Assembly: GCA_017379075.1 (NCBI GenBank)
Contig: JAFNXL010000014.1
Location: 1 to 64,000, forward strand
Source of the DNA: Bacteroidaceae bacterium
GTDB lineage: Bacteria; Bacteroidota; Bacteroidia; Bacteroidales; Bacteroidaceae
Direction: 5' to 3'
DNA length: 64,000 nt
Below are positions 52,516 through 61,504 of the stretch, piece by piece; the stretch's first letter is position 1, and the number at the start of each line of letters is the position of its first letter. A model generated the notes under the pieces. It was not told the DNA's origin and did no database searches. It saw only the letters and a list, made by a program, of their open reading frames with translations. The translations under genes and the position numbers were made by a program.

Positions 52516-54294
52516 TTATTTCTGTACGGTCCACTGGGCGATGTCTTCCTGAGAGGGTTTCTGTACGTCCAGCTTGTACTTTTTCACAATTTCAATAATC
52601 TGCTGCTGAATCTTTGCAGGGGCCACACCGTTGAGCGTGGACACCAGATTGTATCCGGCCTTTCTGAGGATGGGGATGATTTCCGCGGGCACGCCCAGCG
52701 CCAGGAACGCATCGTCCTTGTCGCGCGGAGCCTTCACCTCGGGCTTCATCTGGGGGAAGAAAATCACTTCGCCGATGGCCACCTGTCCGGTCATGAGCAT
52801 GGCCAGACGGTCAATGCCGATGCCGATACCGCTGGTGGGAGGCATGCCGTACTGCAGGGCACGCAGGAAGTCCTGGTCGATGATCATGGCTTCGTCGTCG
52901 CCCTTGTCGGCCAGTTTCATCTGCTCCACAAAGCGCTCTTCCTGGTCAATGGGGTCGTTCAGCTCGCTGTAGGCGTTGGCCAGTTCCTTTCCGTTCACCA
53001 TCAGCTCGAAGCGCTCGGTCAGTCCGGGCTTGCTGCGGTGCATTTTGGTGAGGGGGCTCATTTCCACGGGGTAGTCGGTGATGAAGGTGGGCTGTATGAA
53101 GTTGCCTTCGCAAGTCTCGCCGAAGATTTCGTCGATGAGCTTGCCCTTGCCCATGGTGTCGTCCACTTCTATGCCCAGTGCCTTTGCCGCCTCGCGGATT
53201 TCGTCCTCGCTCTTGCCGTAGAGGTCATATCCGGTCTGTTCCTTGATGGCATCCAGGATGGGCAGACGGCGATAGGGAGCCTTGAACGAGATGGTCTTTC
53301 CGTCAATGGTGGTTTCTGTGGTGCCGTTTACGGCGATACAGATTTTTTCCAGCATCTTCTCGGTGAACTCCATCATCCAGTTGTAGTCCTTGTACTGTAC
53401 ATACAGCTCCATGCAGGTGAACTCGGGGTTGTGTGTGCGGTCCATACCTTCGTTGCGGAAGTTCTTGCCGATTTCGTACACACCCTCAAATCCGCCCACA
53501 ATAAGGCGCTTCAGATAAAGCTCGGTGGCGATGCGCATGTACATGTCTGTGCTCAGCGCGTTGAAGTGTGTGATGAAGGGGCGTGCGGTTGCACCGCCGG
53601 GAATGCTTTGCAGGGTGGGAGTCTCCACTTCGGTGTATCCGGCCTCGTCCAGGATGTTGCGCATGGTGCGCAGGATGGTGGAGCGCTTCAGGAAGGTTTC
53701 CTTCACGCCGGAATTCACAATGAGGTCCACATAACGCTGGCGGTATCTCAGTTCGGGGTCATCGAAAGAGTCATATACCTGTCCGTCCTTCTCCTTTACC
53801 ACGGGCAGCGGCTTCAGGCTCTTGGCCAGCACGGTCATGTCCATGGCATGGATGGTAATCTCTCCGGTTTTGGTGCGGAACACATAACCCTTGATGCCGA
53901 TGAAGTCGCCCAGGTCGAGGCACTTCTTGAACACGACATTGTAAAGTGTGGTGTCTTCGGGGTTGGGACAAAGGGCGTCACGGGTGATGTACACCTGGAT
54001 GCGGCCTTTGCTGTCCAGCAGTTCCACGAATGCGGCCTTGCCCTGCACACGCTTGCTCATGATGCGTCCGGCCACACAAACCATCCTGCTGTTTTCGGGG
54101 GTTGCGGGAGTGGGCACCTCTTCGCCCTCCTCATTCTTGATGGTGGGCAGGTCCACGAAATTCTCTTTGATTTCTGTACTGAAAGCGTCTGTGGGGTATT
54201 CTGCTGCGGGATAGGGGTCAATTCCTAAATCGCGTAACTGCTGCAAGTTGTTGCGGCGAACGATTTCCTGTTCGCTTAGTTCCAATATGTTCAT
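52516..54294 (-). CDS. lysS: lysyl-tRNA synthetase, class II
   Basis: A 592-residue class II synthetase charging tRNA-Lys. An OB-fold anticodon domain (VAGRIMSKRVQGKAAFVELLD) precedes motif 1, motif 2 (VYEIGKNFRNEGMDRTHNPEFTCME) and motif 3 (TSGIGIGIDRLAMLMTG). The last roughly 80 residues (from AEIIPILRKAGYNLVSTLNG) are an extension absent from E. coli LysS but usual in Bacteroidetes. First gene of the lysS-gpsA unit, with a perfect promoter upstream. Confidence 0.96.
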   Translation of the reverse strand: MNILELSEQEIVRRNNLQQLRDLGIDPYPAAEYPTDAFSTEIKENFVDLPTIKNEEGEEVPTPATPENSRMVCVAGRIMSKRVQGKAAFVELLDSKGRIQVYITRDALCPNPEDTTLYNVVFKKCLDLGDFIGIKGYVFRTKTGEITIHAMDMTVLAKSLKPLPVVKEKDGQVYDSFDDPELRYRQRYVDLIVNSGVKETFLKRSTILRTMRNILDEAGYTEVETPTLQSIPGGATARPFITHFNALSTDMYMRIATELYLKRLIVGGFEGVYEIGKNFRNEGMDRTHNPEFTCMELYVQYKDYNWMMEFTEKMLEKICIAVNGTTETTIDGKTISFKAPYRRLPILDAIKEQTGYDLYGKSEDEIREAAKALGIEVDDTMGKGKLIDEIFGETCEGNFIQPTFITDYPVEMSPLTKMHRSKPGLTERFELMVNGKELANAYSELNDPIDQEERFVEQMKLADKGDDEAMIIDQDFLRALQYGMPPTSGIGIGIDRLAMLMTGQVAIGEVIFFPQMKPEVKAPRDKDDAFLALGVPAEIIPILRKAGYNLVSTLNGVAPAKIQQQIIEIVKKYKLDVQKPSQEDIAQWTVQK

Positions 54295-54345
54295 AATGTG
54301 AAAAACTTATTTTCTAACTTAAATATATAATGTGCAAATGCGCTG

Positions 54346-54377
54346 CAAAGGTACGCATTTCCCATGAGTTATTCAAA
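54346..54377 (-). promoter_or_regulatory. consensus promoter of lysS
   Basis: Leftward TTTG (54377-54374), 20 bp, then TACCTTTG (54353-54346). Confidence 0.8.
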
Positions 54378-54391
54378 AAAAGAGTTAAAGA

Positions 54392-54424
54392 TTTGTGTAT
54401 TCTTGGGCTTTATTGCTAACTTTG
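54392..54424 (+). promoter_or_regulatory. consensus promoter of the YgjP/HpaII-like/EEP operon
   Basis: TTTG (54392-54395), 21 bp, then TAACTTTG (54417-54424). It lies back to back with the lysS promoter, 15 bp apart. Confidence 0.78.
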
Positions 54425-54451
54425 CATCATTGACACAGACGATTTGTGAAT

Positions 54452-55165
54452 ATGGAAGAAGTAATGGAAGATGCCCAGTTGGGCGTTATCAGGATTAAAC
54501 GGAACAGCAGAGCCAAGCAAATGTTGTTCCGCCCGTGCGACGAGGGGCTGGTGGTAACCGTTCCCGCATTTTCCACACAATCCCAGATAAAGACGGCGAT
54601 AAAGGAAATGCGCGAACGCCTGCTGAAACTGAGACAGCGCCACGCCGAAACCGCCAGAACGATTACGCCCGATTTCCGAATAGACAATGAATTCTTTACC
54701 TATCATGCCCAGGTTGACCAACGGAAAAGCCCGATTGTGCGGCATACGCAAAATGGTGCGGTTTGTCTCTATCCCGCATCCTTTTCTTTTGAGGACAAGG
54801 ACTTTCAGGAGTGGCTTATCCATCAGATTACAGAGGGAATCAGGCGTGTGGCGGCCCGCGAGTTTCCGCCCCGTCTGCGTGCGTTGGCCGAGGCGCGTGG
54901 CCTGAAGTACACGCAGGTCCGCATCAGCAAGGCCAAAGGCCGGTGGGGAAGTTGCAGCCAGCAGAAGCACATCAGCCTCAGCCTTTACTTGTTGCTGCTG
55001 CCCCGCCATCTGCAGGACCATGTCATGCACCATGAACTGACGCATTTGGTGGAAATGAACCACGGCCCGCGTTTTCATGCGCTGATGGACAAGGCGGTCA
55101 ATGGACGCGAACAGGAGAACGAAAAGGAAATCAAGAATTGCGACATCGCATTTTGTAAGTTTTAA
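54452..55165 (+). CDS. YgjP/DUF45-type metal-dependent hydrolase
   Basis: A 237-residue cytoplasmic protein with a zinc-metalloprotease-like fold: the HExxH motif is H-E-L-T-H in HHELTHLVEMNHGPRFHALM, with a third ligand His 11 residues later, and KAKGRWGSCSQQKHISLSLYL is the other family block. Members occur near type I restriction genes in many bacteria, and E. coli YgjP has been reported to act on UTP. ATG 54452 is preferred to GTG 54446. It heads a tight operon with the HpaII-like gene (21 bp gap). Confidence 0.88.
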   Translation: MEEVMEDAQLGVIRIKRNSRAKQMLFRPCDEGLVVTVPAFSTQSQIKTAIKEMRERLLKLRQRHAETARTITPDFRIDNEFFTYHAQVDQRKSPIVRHTQNGAVCLYPASFSFEDKDFQEWLIHQITEGIRRVAAREFPPRLRALAEARGLKYTQVRISKAKGRWGSCSQQKHISLSLYLLLLPRHLQDHVMHHELTHLVEMNHGPRFHALMDKAVNGREQENEKEIKNCDIAFCKF

Positions 55166-55186
55166 GAACCAATAAATAAGAAAGAT

Positions 55187-56257
55187 ATGCTAGAAGCGAA
55201 CAGAAACGAGATACATGAGGTTTATACCCTGTGCCGCATTTTAGGTCAGGGATATCTGGCAATGGGTACGGCCGATGGAGAGGCCGGGGAGAATGTGCCC
55301 GTGGCCTTGGTGGAAAGGCAGGACAATGACGGCCCCCGCCGTTATCTGATCGAGGGAGATGAGGTGCAGGTGGAGGGAAGAGGACGTTTCCCAAAGTCCG
55401 ACTTTGTCACTGCGGCCGACTATCTCTTGGACTGCCTCCTGCAGTCGAATGAGGAGACTGACATCTACCGCCTTCAGCCTTTCTTTGATGCCGTGGGCAT
55501 AAATGACCTGTGTGCCACTACGCAGGACCGCACGCATCTTCACATAGCCCTTTGGCATCCGCAGGCACCGCTGCTTGGCATCCGCATTCAGGGCCGTTTG
55601 TGCGGTTATACGCCTTTGTTGTCGGGCGGACGGACGGCAAACCTCAAATGGGAGCAGACCGGTATCCGCTTCTCGCATCCCGCAGTGCATAAAATCAACG
55701 CGACGGAAGACCCAGACAGCGTGGCCGAGGTGGTTCGCCGAATATTGTACGTCGAGAGCGTGGGCGGCGTGTTCAAGTATGCCGATGTGTGCGACCGCAT
55801 TTTCCGCAGCAATCTGCTCATGATTGACACCAATCTGCCCCGAATATTGGCAGCAATGGTGAGGGCGCTTCATCTGGACAATATCAGCAGAATGTCTGAC
55901 CTGATTGCCATGCTGGAGGAAACGAATCCGTTGAAGATGAAGTCGGAACTGGTGTCCAAGCACGGCTTCTACGGGCACAAGGTCCGTCATTTCCTTTTGG
56001 CGGCAGCGTGGGGAATGCGTCCGGCCAAGACATACGACGGAACCCCTTCTGCCATATCGGGTTATGTAATGGTGGACGGACAGGGCAACCTGTTGCTCTT
56101 TACGCGAGCCGAAGAACAGACTTTTGCCCGTTATCTGGTATCCCATACCCGCTTGGAGACGGGCTCGCCCGATGCGGACAAGTATGGCCTTCTTGAGCGC
56201 GAGAACGGAGCTTACTATCTGAAGCTTAACCTGCGCGTAGGCTTCTCCAAACGTTAG
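55187..56257 (+). CDS. HpaII-family restriction endonuclease-like protein, catalytic site altered
   Basis: A 356-residue protein. From memory of the HpaII family it matches at three places: the N-terminal N-x-x-E-x-x-E-x-Y-x-L-x-x-L-L-G-x-G pattern (NRNEIHEVYTLCRILGQG), a central LGIRIQGRLCGYTPLLSGG where the family has LGFSIKS-x-LG-x-x-TLLNAG, and a C-terminal block ending LETGSPDADKYGLLER...YYLKLNLRVGF where the family ends TKLETPS...KLNLQIRF. The catalytic lysine of the SIKS motif is Gln135 here and the expected upstream Asp is not evident, so cleavage of CCGG is doubtful. No cytosine methyltransferase is encoded anywhere in the window. It could be a DNA-binding relic or a protein with a new role. 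Confidence 0.7.
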   Translation: MLEANRNEIHEVYTLCRILGQGYLAMGTADGEAGENVPVALVERQDNDGPRRYLIEGDEVQVEGRGRFPKSDFVTAADYLLDCLLQSNEETDIYRLQPFFDAVGINDLCATTQDRTHLHIALWHPQAPLLGIRIQGRLCGYTPLLSGGRTANLKWEQTGIRFSHPAVHKINATEDPDSVAEVVRRILYVESVGGVFKYADVCDRIFRSNLLMIDTNLPRILAAMVRALHLDNISRMSDLIAMLEETNPLKMKSELVSKHGFYGHKVRHFLLAAAWGMRPAKTYDGTPSAISGYVMVDGQGNLLLFTRAEEQTFARYLVSHTRLETGSPDADKYGLLERENGAYYLKLNLRVGFSKR

Positions 56258-56269
56258 CCTCCGCTTTCC

Positions 56270-57220
56270 ATGAACAGGTTTTTCATCTTGTCCATTCTCT
56301 TTCTCCTTTGTGGGATAAATGAGGCTCGTTGCCAACGGTTTACGGTTATGAGTTGGAACGTGGAAAACCTGTTCGACTGTCACGATGACCCTCTGAAAGA
56401 TGACGGGGAGTTTCTTCCGGAGTCAGAACGCAGATGGACTCCCGCCCGTTATTGGCGCAAACAGGATCAATTGGCGCGCACCATAGCGGCCGTGGAACCC
56501 CAGAACGGCTGGCCCTTGCTGGTGGGGATGATGGAGGTGGAGAACGACTCTGTCTTGTTCGACCTCACCCGTCGAAGCCCCTTGCGAAGGGCGGGTTATG
56601 ATTTCCTGGTAACCCAAAGTCCGGACATTCGCGGCATAGATGTGGCCCTGCTTTACCAGCCAAAACTCTTCCGCCTTCTTGCGCATTGCAGCGTGCGGGT
56701 GCCTTCTGCGCAAAATGGTTTCCGTCCCACTCGAGACATCCTTCACGCCACTGGCTTGCTGCCTTCGGGAGATACGCTTCACGTTGTGGCCGTTCATCTT
56801 CCCAGCCGCTCGGGAAACTCTCGCCAAAGTGCCCGTCACCGCCGTTTGGCCATGTCTTCCCTCTGTACCGTTCTGGACAGCTTGCAAGGAAAGAAGACCG
56901 TCTTGATGGGCGACTTCAACGCCGAACCCTCCGACCCGCTCTTTCAGATGTTGGAAGACAGGATGATTTCCCTGATGCCCCAAAGCAAGAGCGAGTTGCG
57001 CAAGGCAAAGGGAACCTATGTGTTCCAAGGTCAGTGGGGTTTCCTTGACCACATTTTCGTGAGTCCCGCCTTAAAACCACAAGCGGAACCGCAGGCCAAA
57101 GTGGGCGCGTTCCCTTTTCTCGTAGACAAGGACGGACATCCCTTCCGCACTTTTCGCGGCCCTTATTATGCCGGTGGCATATCCGACCATCTGCCTTTGT
57201 TCGTTGAAGTGGATTTTTGA
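56270..57220 (+). CDS. exported endonuclease/exonuclease/phosphatase family protein
   Basis: A 316-residue protein with signal peptide ILSILFLLCGINEARC. EEP-fold motifs: VMSWNVENLFD (metal-binding Asn), MMEVENDSV (metal Glu), VVAVHLPSRSGNSR, VLMGDFNAEPSD and the closing GGISDHLPLFVEV (catalytic His). The substrate could be DNA, a phosphodiester or a phospholipid. Third gene of the operon headed by the YgjP-type gene, 12 bp after the HpaII-like gene; being exported, it probably does not act with it directly. Confidence 0.88.
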   Translation: MNRFFILSILFLLCGINEARCQRFTVMSWNVENLFDCHDDPLKDDGEFLPESERRWTPARYWRKQDQLARTIAAVEPQNGWPLLVGMMEVENDSVLFDLTRRSPLRRAGYDFLVTQSPDIRGIDVALLYQPKLFRLLAHCSVRVPSAQNGFRPTRDILHATGLLPSGDTLHVVAVHLPSRSGNSRQSARHRRLAMSSLCTVLDSLQGKKTVLMGDFNAEPSDPLFQMLEDRMISLMPQSKSELRKAKGTYVFQGQWGFLDHIFVSPALKPQAEPQAKVGAFPFLVDKDGHPFRTFRGPYYAGGISDHLPLFVEVDF

Positions 57221-57540
57221 GGCAGTATTGCTTTGAACTGTCTTTTATCCAAAATCATGTTTTATGCTGATATAACACTGTTTTGCAGCAAATTAAGCAC
57301 AATGTTTCAGGGTTGTGGAAAAATATTCCATCAAAAGGATTGATTTTATCAGATTTTATCTTTACCTTTGCCATGCCGTAGATGAATTACAGTTGCTTTC
57401 TTTTGTAGCGCCAAACTATATGAAATTACTGGCATGCCAAAACCCTGAGCCGCATTTTATGGCTCAGGATATGATAAAGGACAATTAACTAAAGAGCCGT
57501 GGTTTTAAGGATAAAGAAAAATCATTTTATAACTTTCCGC
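57221..57540 (+). promoter_or_regulatory. 320-bp leader/promoter region of the hybrid regulator
   Basis: It contains a promoter (TTG 57340-57342, 20 bp, TACCTTTG 57363-57370) and a leader of roughly 165 nt. The leader holds an 8-bp hairpin, CCTGAGCC (57444-57451) with GGCTCAGG (57461-57468), without a T tract. No coding sequence was seen. Confidence 0.65.
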
Positions 57541-59907
57541 ATGTTGGCAATATCAACTATTGCCTTACTTTTCATTTTGAGTGGTTGCAGGCAAAGTAAT
57601 TCCAATATATATAGAGAGAGAGGACGCTACGCAGAAATAGACAGTATGCTTCGCCCTATCCGCAACACGGACTCTTTGCGCGCTATCTATGATCAATATA
57701 AAGTTTTGGATGACAAAATGGGTCAGATGTTAGTGCTTAAGCAATTAGGCAAGTGCCAGCGTGAACAGAATCAGTTTACTGAGGCCATTGAGTCTCATCG
57801 GCAGAGTTATAATATTGCTGTTGAGCTTTGTGACACCCAAGAAATTGTGTATGCGTTGAACAGTATTGGCACCAACTACCGGCGCATGAGTATGTTGGAC
57901 GAAGCCACCCAGAACCACTACAGGGCATTGGCCTATTGTGACACTTTTAGTGATAGCCTCAGTTTTGCTTCCCGTAAGAATAGGGTGATTTCTCTCAACG
58001 GCATCGGCAACATCGCCCTTAGTCTTGGCGATTATGTAACGGCCGATTCCGTTTTACGTCAGGCGCTCAAGGGCGAGAAACAACTTGGAAGTGCATTGGG
58101 ACAAGCCATTAACTATGCCAATCTTGGTGCCATTTACGAACATTATGGCCTATTGGATTCTGCCTGGGCTTATTATCGTTTGTCCATGCAGAAAAACATA
58201 GAGGCTGATTCTCATTTGGGCATCTCGCTCTGTCATGGCTATTTCGGCGGACTCCATGAAAAACAAGGCGACCTTGACAAAGCGGTACAGGAGTATGAAC
58301 AGGCCTACGCCATGAAAGGACGCATTGATTCGTGGCACTGGCTCAATGCATTGCTCTCGTTGGCGAAGTTGCATGTCTCCAGGGGTAATGCCGATGAAGC
58401 GTTGGCGCTTTTGTCTCATGGTGAGCAAGATGCGCTTGCCGGTAAGTCCAATGGACATTTGGCCGATATCTACAAACTTTATTACCGCATTTGGCAACTC
58501 AGGGGAGATGCGGCCAAAGCTCTTTCTGCCTATATGAAAAGTCATGCCTACTCTGACAGCATACTTAATGAGAAGAATCTTATTGAAGTGCAGAATGAGC
58601 GTGTCCGATACGAATACGAACGTCGCCAGCATGAGATTGACCATCTCAATGACACTTTCCGAAAAGACCGGAAGTATAGGAATACGCTTATTGTGGGTAT
58701 GTGCGTCATAGTCCTCCTTTTGATTACGGTGATGTCCTTCTTGCTCTACGTGCTTCGTTTGCGCAAGCAGAGGCAGAGAGAGGTACAACGTATTGACCGC
58801 ATGCGTTCCACTTTCTTCACCAATATTACCCATGAATTCCGCACTCCGCTAACCGTCATCATCGGCTTGGCGGAGCGTATGCAGTTGCCCACCTCTGCAG
58901 ACAATTTGTCGGCTATTGGAAGTGCGATCATGCGACAAGGAAGAAGTATGCTGGAACTCATCAACCAGATTCTTGATATGGCTAAGGCCACTTCGGCCAC
59001 TGTAGAGTCCGACTATGAACATGGTGATGTGGTAGGTTTCATACATACATTGGTGGAAAGCACGCGTGAACTCACCCGCAAGAAGCAGATAGAACTCTTG
59101 TTTGTGCCCTCTGAAACGCGTGTTTTGATGGACTTTGTGCCCGATTATCTGGCTAAGATTGTACGCAATCTGATTTCCAATGCCGTAAAGTTTGCACCGG
59201 AGTATGGCCGTGTATTCCTGACCTCTACCGTTGAAGGCGAAAATCTGAAACTTTGGGTGGCCGATAACGGATGCGGTATCTCGGCGGAAGACCTGCCACA
59301 TATCTTTGAACCGTTTTGGCAGAGCGAGAGTAGTGGAATAGCCATAGGGTCGGGTATCGGTCTTTCTCTTGTCCAGCAGCTGGTGGCGGCAATGGATGGC
59401 AACATTGAGGTGAAAAGTGCTCCAGGTGCGGGAACTGTCTTTTTACTTTCTTTTCCCATGCGTCACGGAACTGCCCAGCATAAGGAACTTTCCGCTTTGC
59501 CTGCGCCCGATCCCTTGCCCGTACAGGATGCCGAAGAGGTTACCCAGTTTGCCGAAATCGATTCAGAAGAATCCCTGGTAATCCTATTAGTAGAAGACAA
59601 CAATGACGTGGCCTCGTATGTGTCGTCCATACTTACTGAAACCAAAGTCCATTTTGCCCGCAATGGCAAGGAGGGATTGGAAAAAGCCTACTCTGTGGTG
59701 CCCGATATCATCATCACCGATATCATGATGCCGGTGATGGATGGAATTGAATTCTGTAAGGAAATCCGCAAATCCGATATTCTCAATCACATTCCCATCG
59801 TGGTGCTCAGTGCAAAGTCCACCGAACGTGACAAACTGGAGTGTCTACGCGCGGGCGCGGATTCATATATATATATAAACCATTCAGTGCAGCAGAACTG
59901 CTGGTAA
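57541..59907 (+). CDS. hybrid two-component regulator, N-terminal frame (sensor-kinase-receiver)
   Basis: A 788-residue product of frame one. Lipoprotein-like signal (LLFILSGC), TPR repeats at about 60-330 (typical line: QAINYANLGAIYEHYGLLDSAWAYY), a membrane segment near 390-412 (LIVGMCVIVLLLITVMSFLL), HisKA with the phosphorylated His431 in NITHEFRTPLTVI, HATPase_c with NLISNAVKFAPE, VADNGCGIS and GSGIGLSLVQQL, then a receiver with Asp727 in ITDIMMPVMDG. The frame leaves the true sequence at an (AT)6 tract inside RAGADSYIY, just before the conserved Lys-Pro-Phe of the receiver, and ends 9 codons later. Without the second frame it has no DNA-binding domain. ATG 57541 is preferred; GTG 57499 is possible. 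Confidence 0.85.
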   Translation: MLAISTIALLFILSGCRQSNSNIYRERGRYAEIDSMLRPIRNTDSLRAIYDQYKVLDDKMGQMLVLKQLGKCQREQNQFTEAIESHRQSYNIAVELCDTQEIVYALNSIGTNYRRMSMLDEATQNHYRALAYCDTFSDSLSFASRKNRVISLNGIGNIALSLGDYVTADSVLRQALKGEKQLGSALGQAINYANLGAIYEHYGLLDSAWAYYRLSMQKNIEADSHLGISLCHGYFGGLHEKQGDLDKAVQEYEQAYAMKGRIDSWHWLNALLSLAKLHVSRGNADEALALLSHGEQDALAGKSNGHLADIYKLYYRIWQLRGDAAKALSAYMKSHAYSDSILNEKNLIEVQNERVRYEYERRQHEIDHLNDTFRKDRKYRNTLIVGMCVIVLLLITVMSFLLYVLRLRKQRQREVQRIDRMRSTFFTNITHEFRTPLTVIIGLAERMQLPTSADNLSAIGSAIMRQGRSMLELINQILDMAKATSATVESDYEHGDVVGFIHTLVESTRELTRKKQIELLFVPSETRVLMDFVPDYLAKIVRNLISNAVKFAPEYGRVFLTSTVEGENLKLWVADNGCGISAEDLPHIFEPFWQSESSGIAIGSGIGLSLVQQLVAAMDGNIEVKSAPGAGTVFLLSFPMRHGTAQHKELSALPAPDPLPVQDAEEVTQFAEIDSEESLVILLVEDNNDVASYVSSILTETKVHFARNGKEGLEKAYSVVPDIIITDIMMPVMDGIEFCKEIRKSDILNHIPIVVLSAKSTERDKLECLRAGADSYIYINHSVQQNCW

Positions 59908-60335
59908 CCGTGAACACGTTGCTGGAACGGCGCAAGGCCTTGCAGCATAGTTTTGCAAACGTAGCCTCGGCGTCACAGCCCGATAAAGAAGCATCTTCCA
60001 TGTCTTCGCAGGACCAGGAATTCTTGAGTAAAGTAGTGAATATGGTCTATGCACAGATGATACATCAGAATGTCAACGTAAATGACTTGGCTTCTTCATT
60101 ATGTATGAGTCCCAAACAACTCAATCGCAAGATTTCTGCCATTACAGGTGAAAACGCATCCCGATACGTGCTTCGTGTGCGCATGACGAAGGCCAAGACA
60201 TTGCTCGACTCCAACCGCAACTATACCATAGCCGAGGTGGCCCAGCTTTGCGGTTTTGAAGAGAACTCCAACTTTACCAGGGCTTTCAAGTCATTTTTCG
60301 AAATCACTCCATCTCAGTATCGCAAACGACCCTGA
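59841..60335 (+). CDS. hybrid two-component regulator, C-terminal frame (receiver end and AraC)
   Basis: The other half of the split gene, in the next frame. From KPFSAAELLVTVNTLLERRK it gives the last strand and helix of the receiver, then an AraC-type DNA-binding domain with two helix-turn-helices (VNDLASSLCMSPKQLNRKI and IAEVAQLCGFEENSNFTRAF, ending EITPSQYRKRP). The GTG at 59841 lies before the tract and is an arithmetical rather than a convincing start. Deleting one AT unit joins it to the upstream frame as one protein of about 930 residues, the usual length for this class. Its likely targets are glycan or nucleotide-scavenging genes nearby, which is inference. Confidence 0.8.
   Translation: MSTRGRGFIYIYKPFSAAELLVTVNTLLERRKALQHSFANVASASQPDKEASSMSSQDQEFLSKVVNMVYAQMIHQNVNVNDLASSLCMSPKQLNRKISAITGENASRYVLRVRMTKAKTLLDSNRNYTIAEVAQLCGFEENSNFTRAFKSFFEITPSQYRKRP
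59865..59877. repeat. (AT)6 dinucleotide tract at the frame break
   Basis: ATATATATATAT followed by AAA, located in the receiver's last strand. Loss of one AT unit gives D-S-Y-I-Y-K-P-F-S, restoring the conserved K-P-F. Confidence 0.93.
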
Positions 60336-60478
60336 AAAAAAGGGTGGGCGCCATTCGCTCATCCCCCTGCTTTTTATACCTCGTTTTTTACATCTTTATG
60401 TAAATAATGAGGGGAATTGACTGCCTGTAAAGAATGAAAAAATGTGGGTTAAAATTCATTGGTATGCAATTCTTTTTG

Positions 60479-60486
60479 TAACTTTG
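60479..60486 (+). promoter_or_regulatory. TAnnTTTG box for the EEP gene
   Basis: TAACTTTG, 22 nt before the ATG at 60509. The nearest upstream TTG is 17 bp away, slightly short of consensus. As the first gene after the hybrid regulator, it is a candidate target. Confidence 0.55.
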
Positions 60487-60508
60487 AAGTGAAATAGACA
60501 AAACAATC

Positions 60509-61471
60509 ATGAGAACATTACAAATTTTATTCTTTATTATTGCGGTTTCTCTTTCCCTTTCATCCCAGGGAAAGAAAGAGAATGAGGGAAACTTCCGTTT
60601 GTTGTATTGGAATATACAGAATGGCATGTGGGATGGTCAGACGGATGACTACCAGCGATTTACTACATGGGTTACAGATCAGAAACCAGACATTTGTGTG
60701 TGGTGTGAAGCCCAAAAACTGTATGTGACGGGTACGGCAAAGTATGAAGTGGAAACGGAGGATGAATGTATTGCGCGTTGGAAACGTCTGGCTGAACGTT
60801 ACGGCCACAAATATGTTTACTTGAGTGCCCATCGCGACAACTATCCGCAGGTTTACACCTCAAACATCCCTCTTGAAGTGGAAAAACTGATTGTGGGTAA
60901 CAAAGATACTGTTGTTTGTCATGGAGCTTCTTGGTACAAGGCCACCCTTGGAAAGAAAACATTAAACATGGTAAGTCTGCACACTTGGCCAATGGCCTAT
61001 GCTTTCAACATCCCAACATCCGAACGTGAACAGAGCAAGAAGGAATTCGGTGGAGACAAATACAGACACATCGAAATGAAATATATCTGCCAGGAAACCG
61101 TTCTGACCCATAAAAAGGCAAAGAAAGAATATTGGGCCATGATGGGCGACTATAATGCCGTTTCAAGAGTGGATAATGTGAAATATGGTCTTCCGGAAGA
61201 CTCTCCTGCCTTTTTAGTGCACGACTATATTATGGATGAAACTCCATACAAGGATGTCATTAAGGAATTTTATCCGGACAGCGTTATCAGTACCACGGGA
61301 GGAGGCAGGCGAATAGACTTTATTTATACAACCCCCGCACTCCTCAAAATAGCGACTCATGCTACCATTGTAAGAGACGGGTATCCCGCTCCTGTACGGA
61401 ATGCACAAAAGATTTCGAATTTTTGGCATCCGTCAGACCACAGCCCAATTATCGTTGATTTCAAATTCTGA
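60509..61471 (+). CDS. exported endonuclease/exonuclease/phosphatase family protein
   Basis: A 320-residue protein with signal peptide LQILFFIIAVSLSLSSQG. EEP motifs: LLYWNIQNGMWDG (Asn), CVWCEAQKL (Glu), MGDYNAVSRVDN (Asp, Asn), IDFIYTTPALLK and HPSDHSPIIVDF (final His). It is one of three EEP enzymes in the window and is probably periplasmic or secreted. It lies 173 bp after the split hybrid regulator and converges with the nucleoside-hydrolase-like gene. The substrate is not evident. Confidence 0.88.
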   Translation: MRTLQILFFIIAVSLSLSSQGKKENEGNFRLLYWNIQNGMWDGQTDDYQRFTTWVTDQKPDICVWCEAQKLYVTGTAKYEVETEDECIARWKRLAERYGHKYVYLSAHRDNYPQVYTSNIPLEVEKLIVGNKDTVVCHGASWYKATLGKKTLNMVSLHTWPMAYAFNIPTSEREQSKKEFGGDKYRHIEMKYICQETVLTHKKAKKEYWAMMGDYNAVSRVDNVKYGLPEDSPAFLVHDYIMDETPYKDVIKEFYPDSVISTTGGGRRIDFIYTTPALLKIATHATIVRDGYPAPVRNAQKISNFWHPSDHSPIIVDFKF

Positions 61472-61504
61472 TAGTGTTTCTAAAACATCCTTTCAGAACA
61501 TCCC

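Noticed and set aside
55241..56383. 380-codon open frame on the minus strand
   Set aside because: Antisense to the HpaII-like gene, crossing into the next gene; no protein features.
57444..57468. Riboswitch or attenuator in the hybrid-regulator leader
   Set aside because: Only one simple 8-bp hairpin without a T tract; no conserved aptamer recognised.
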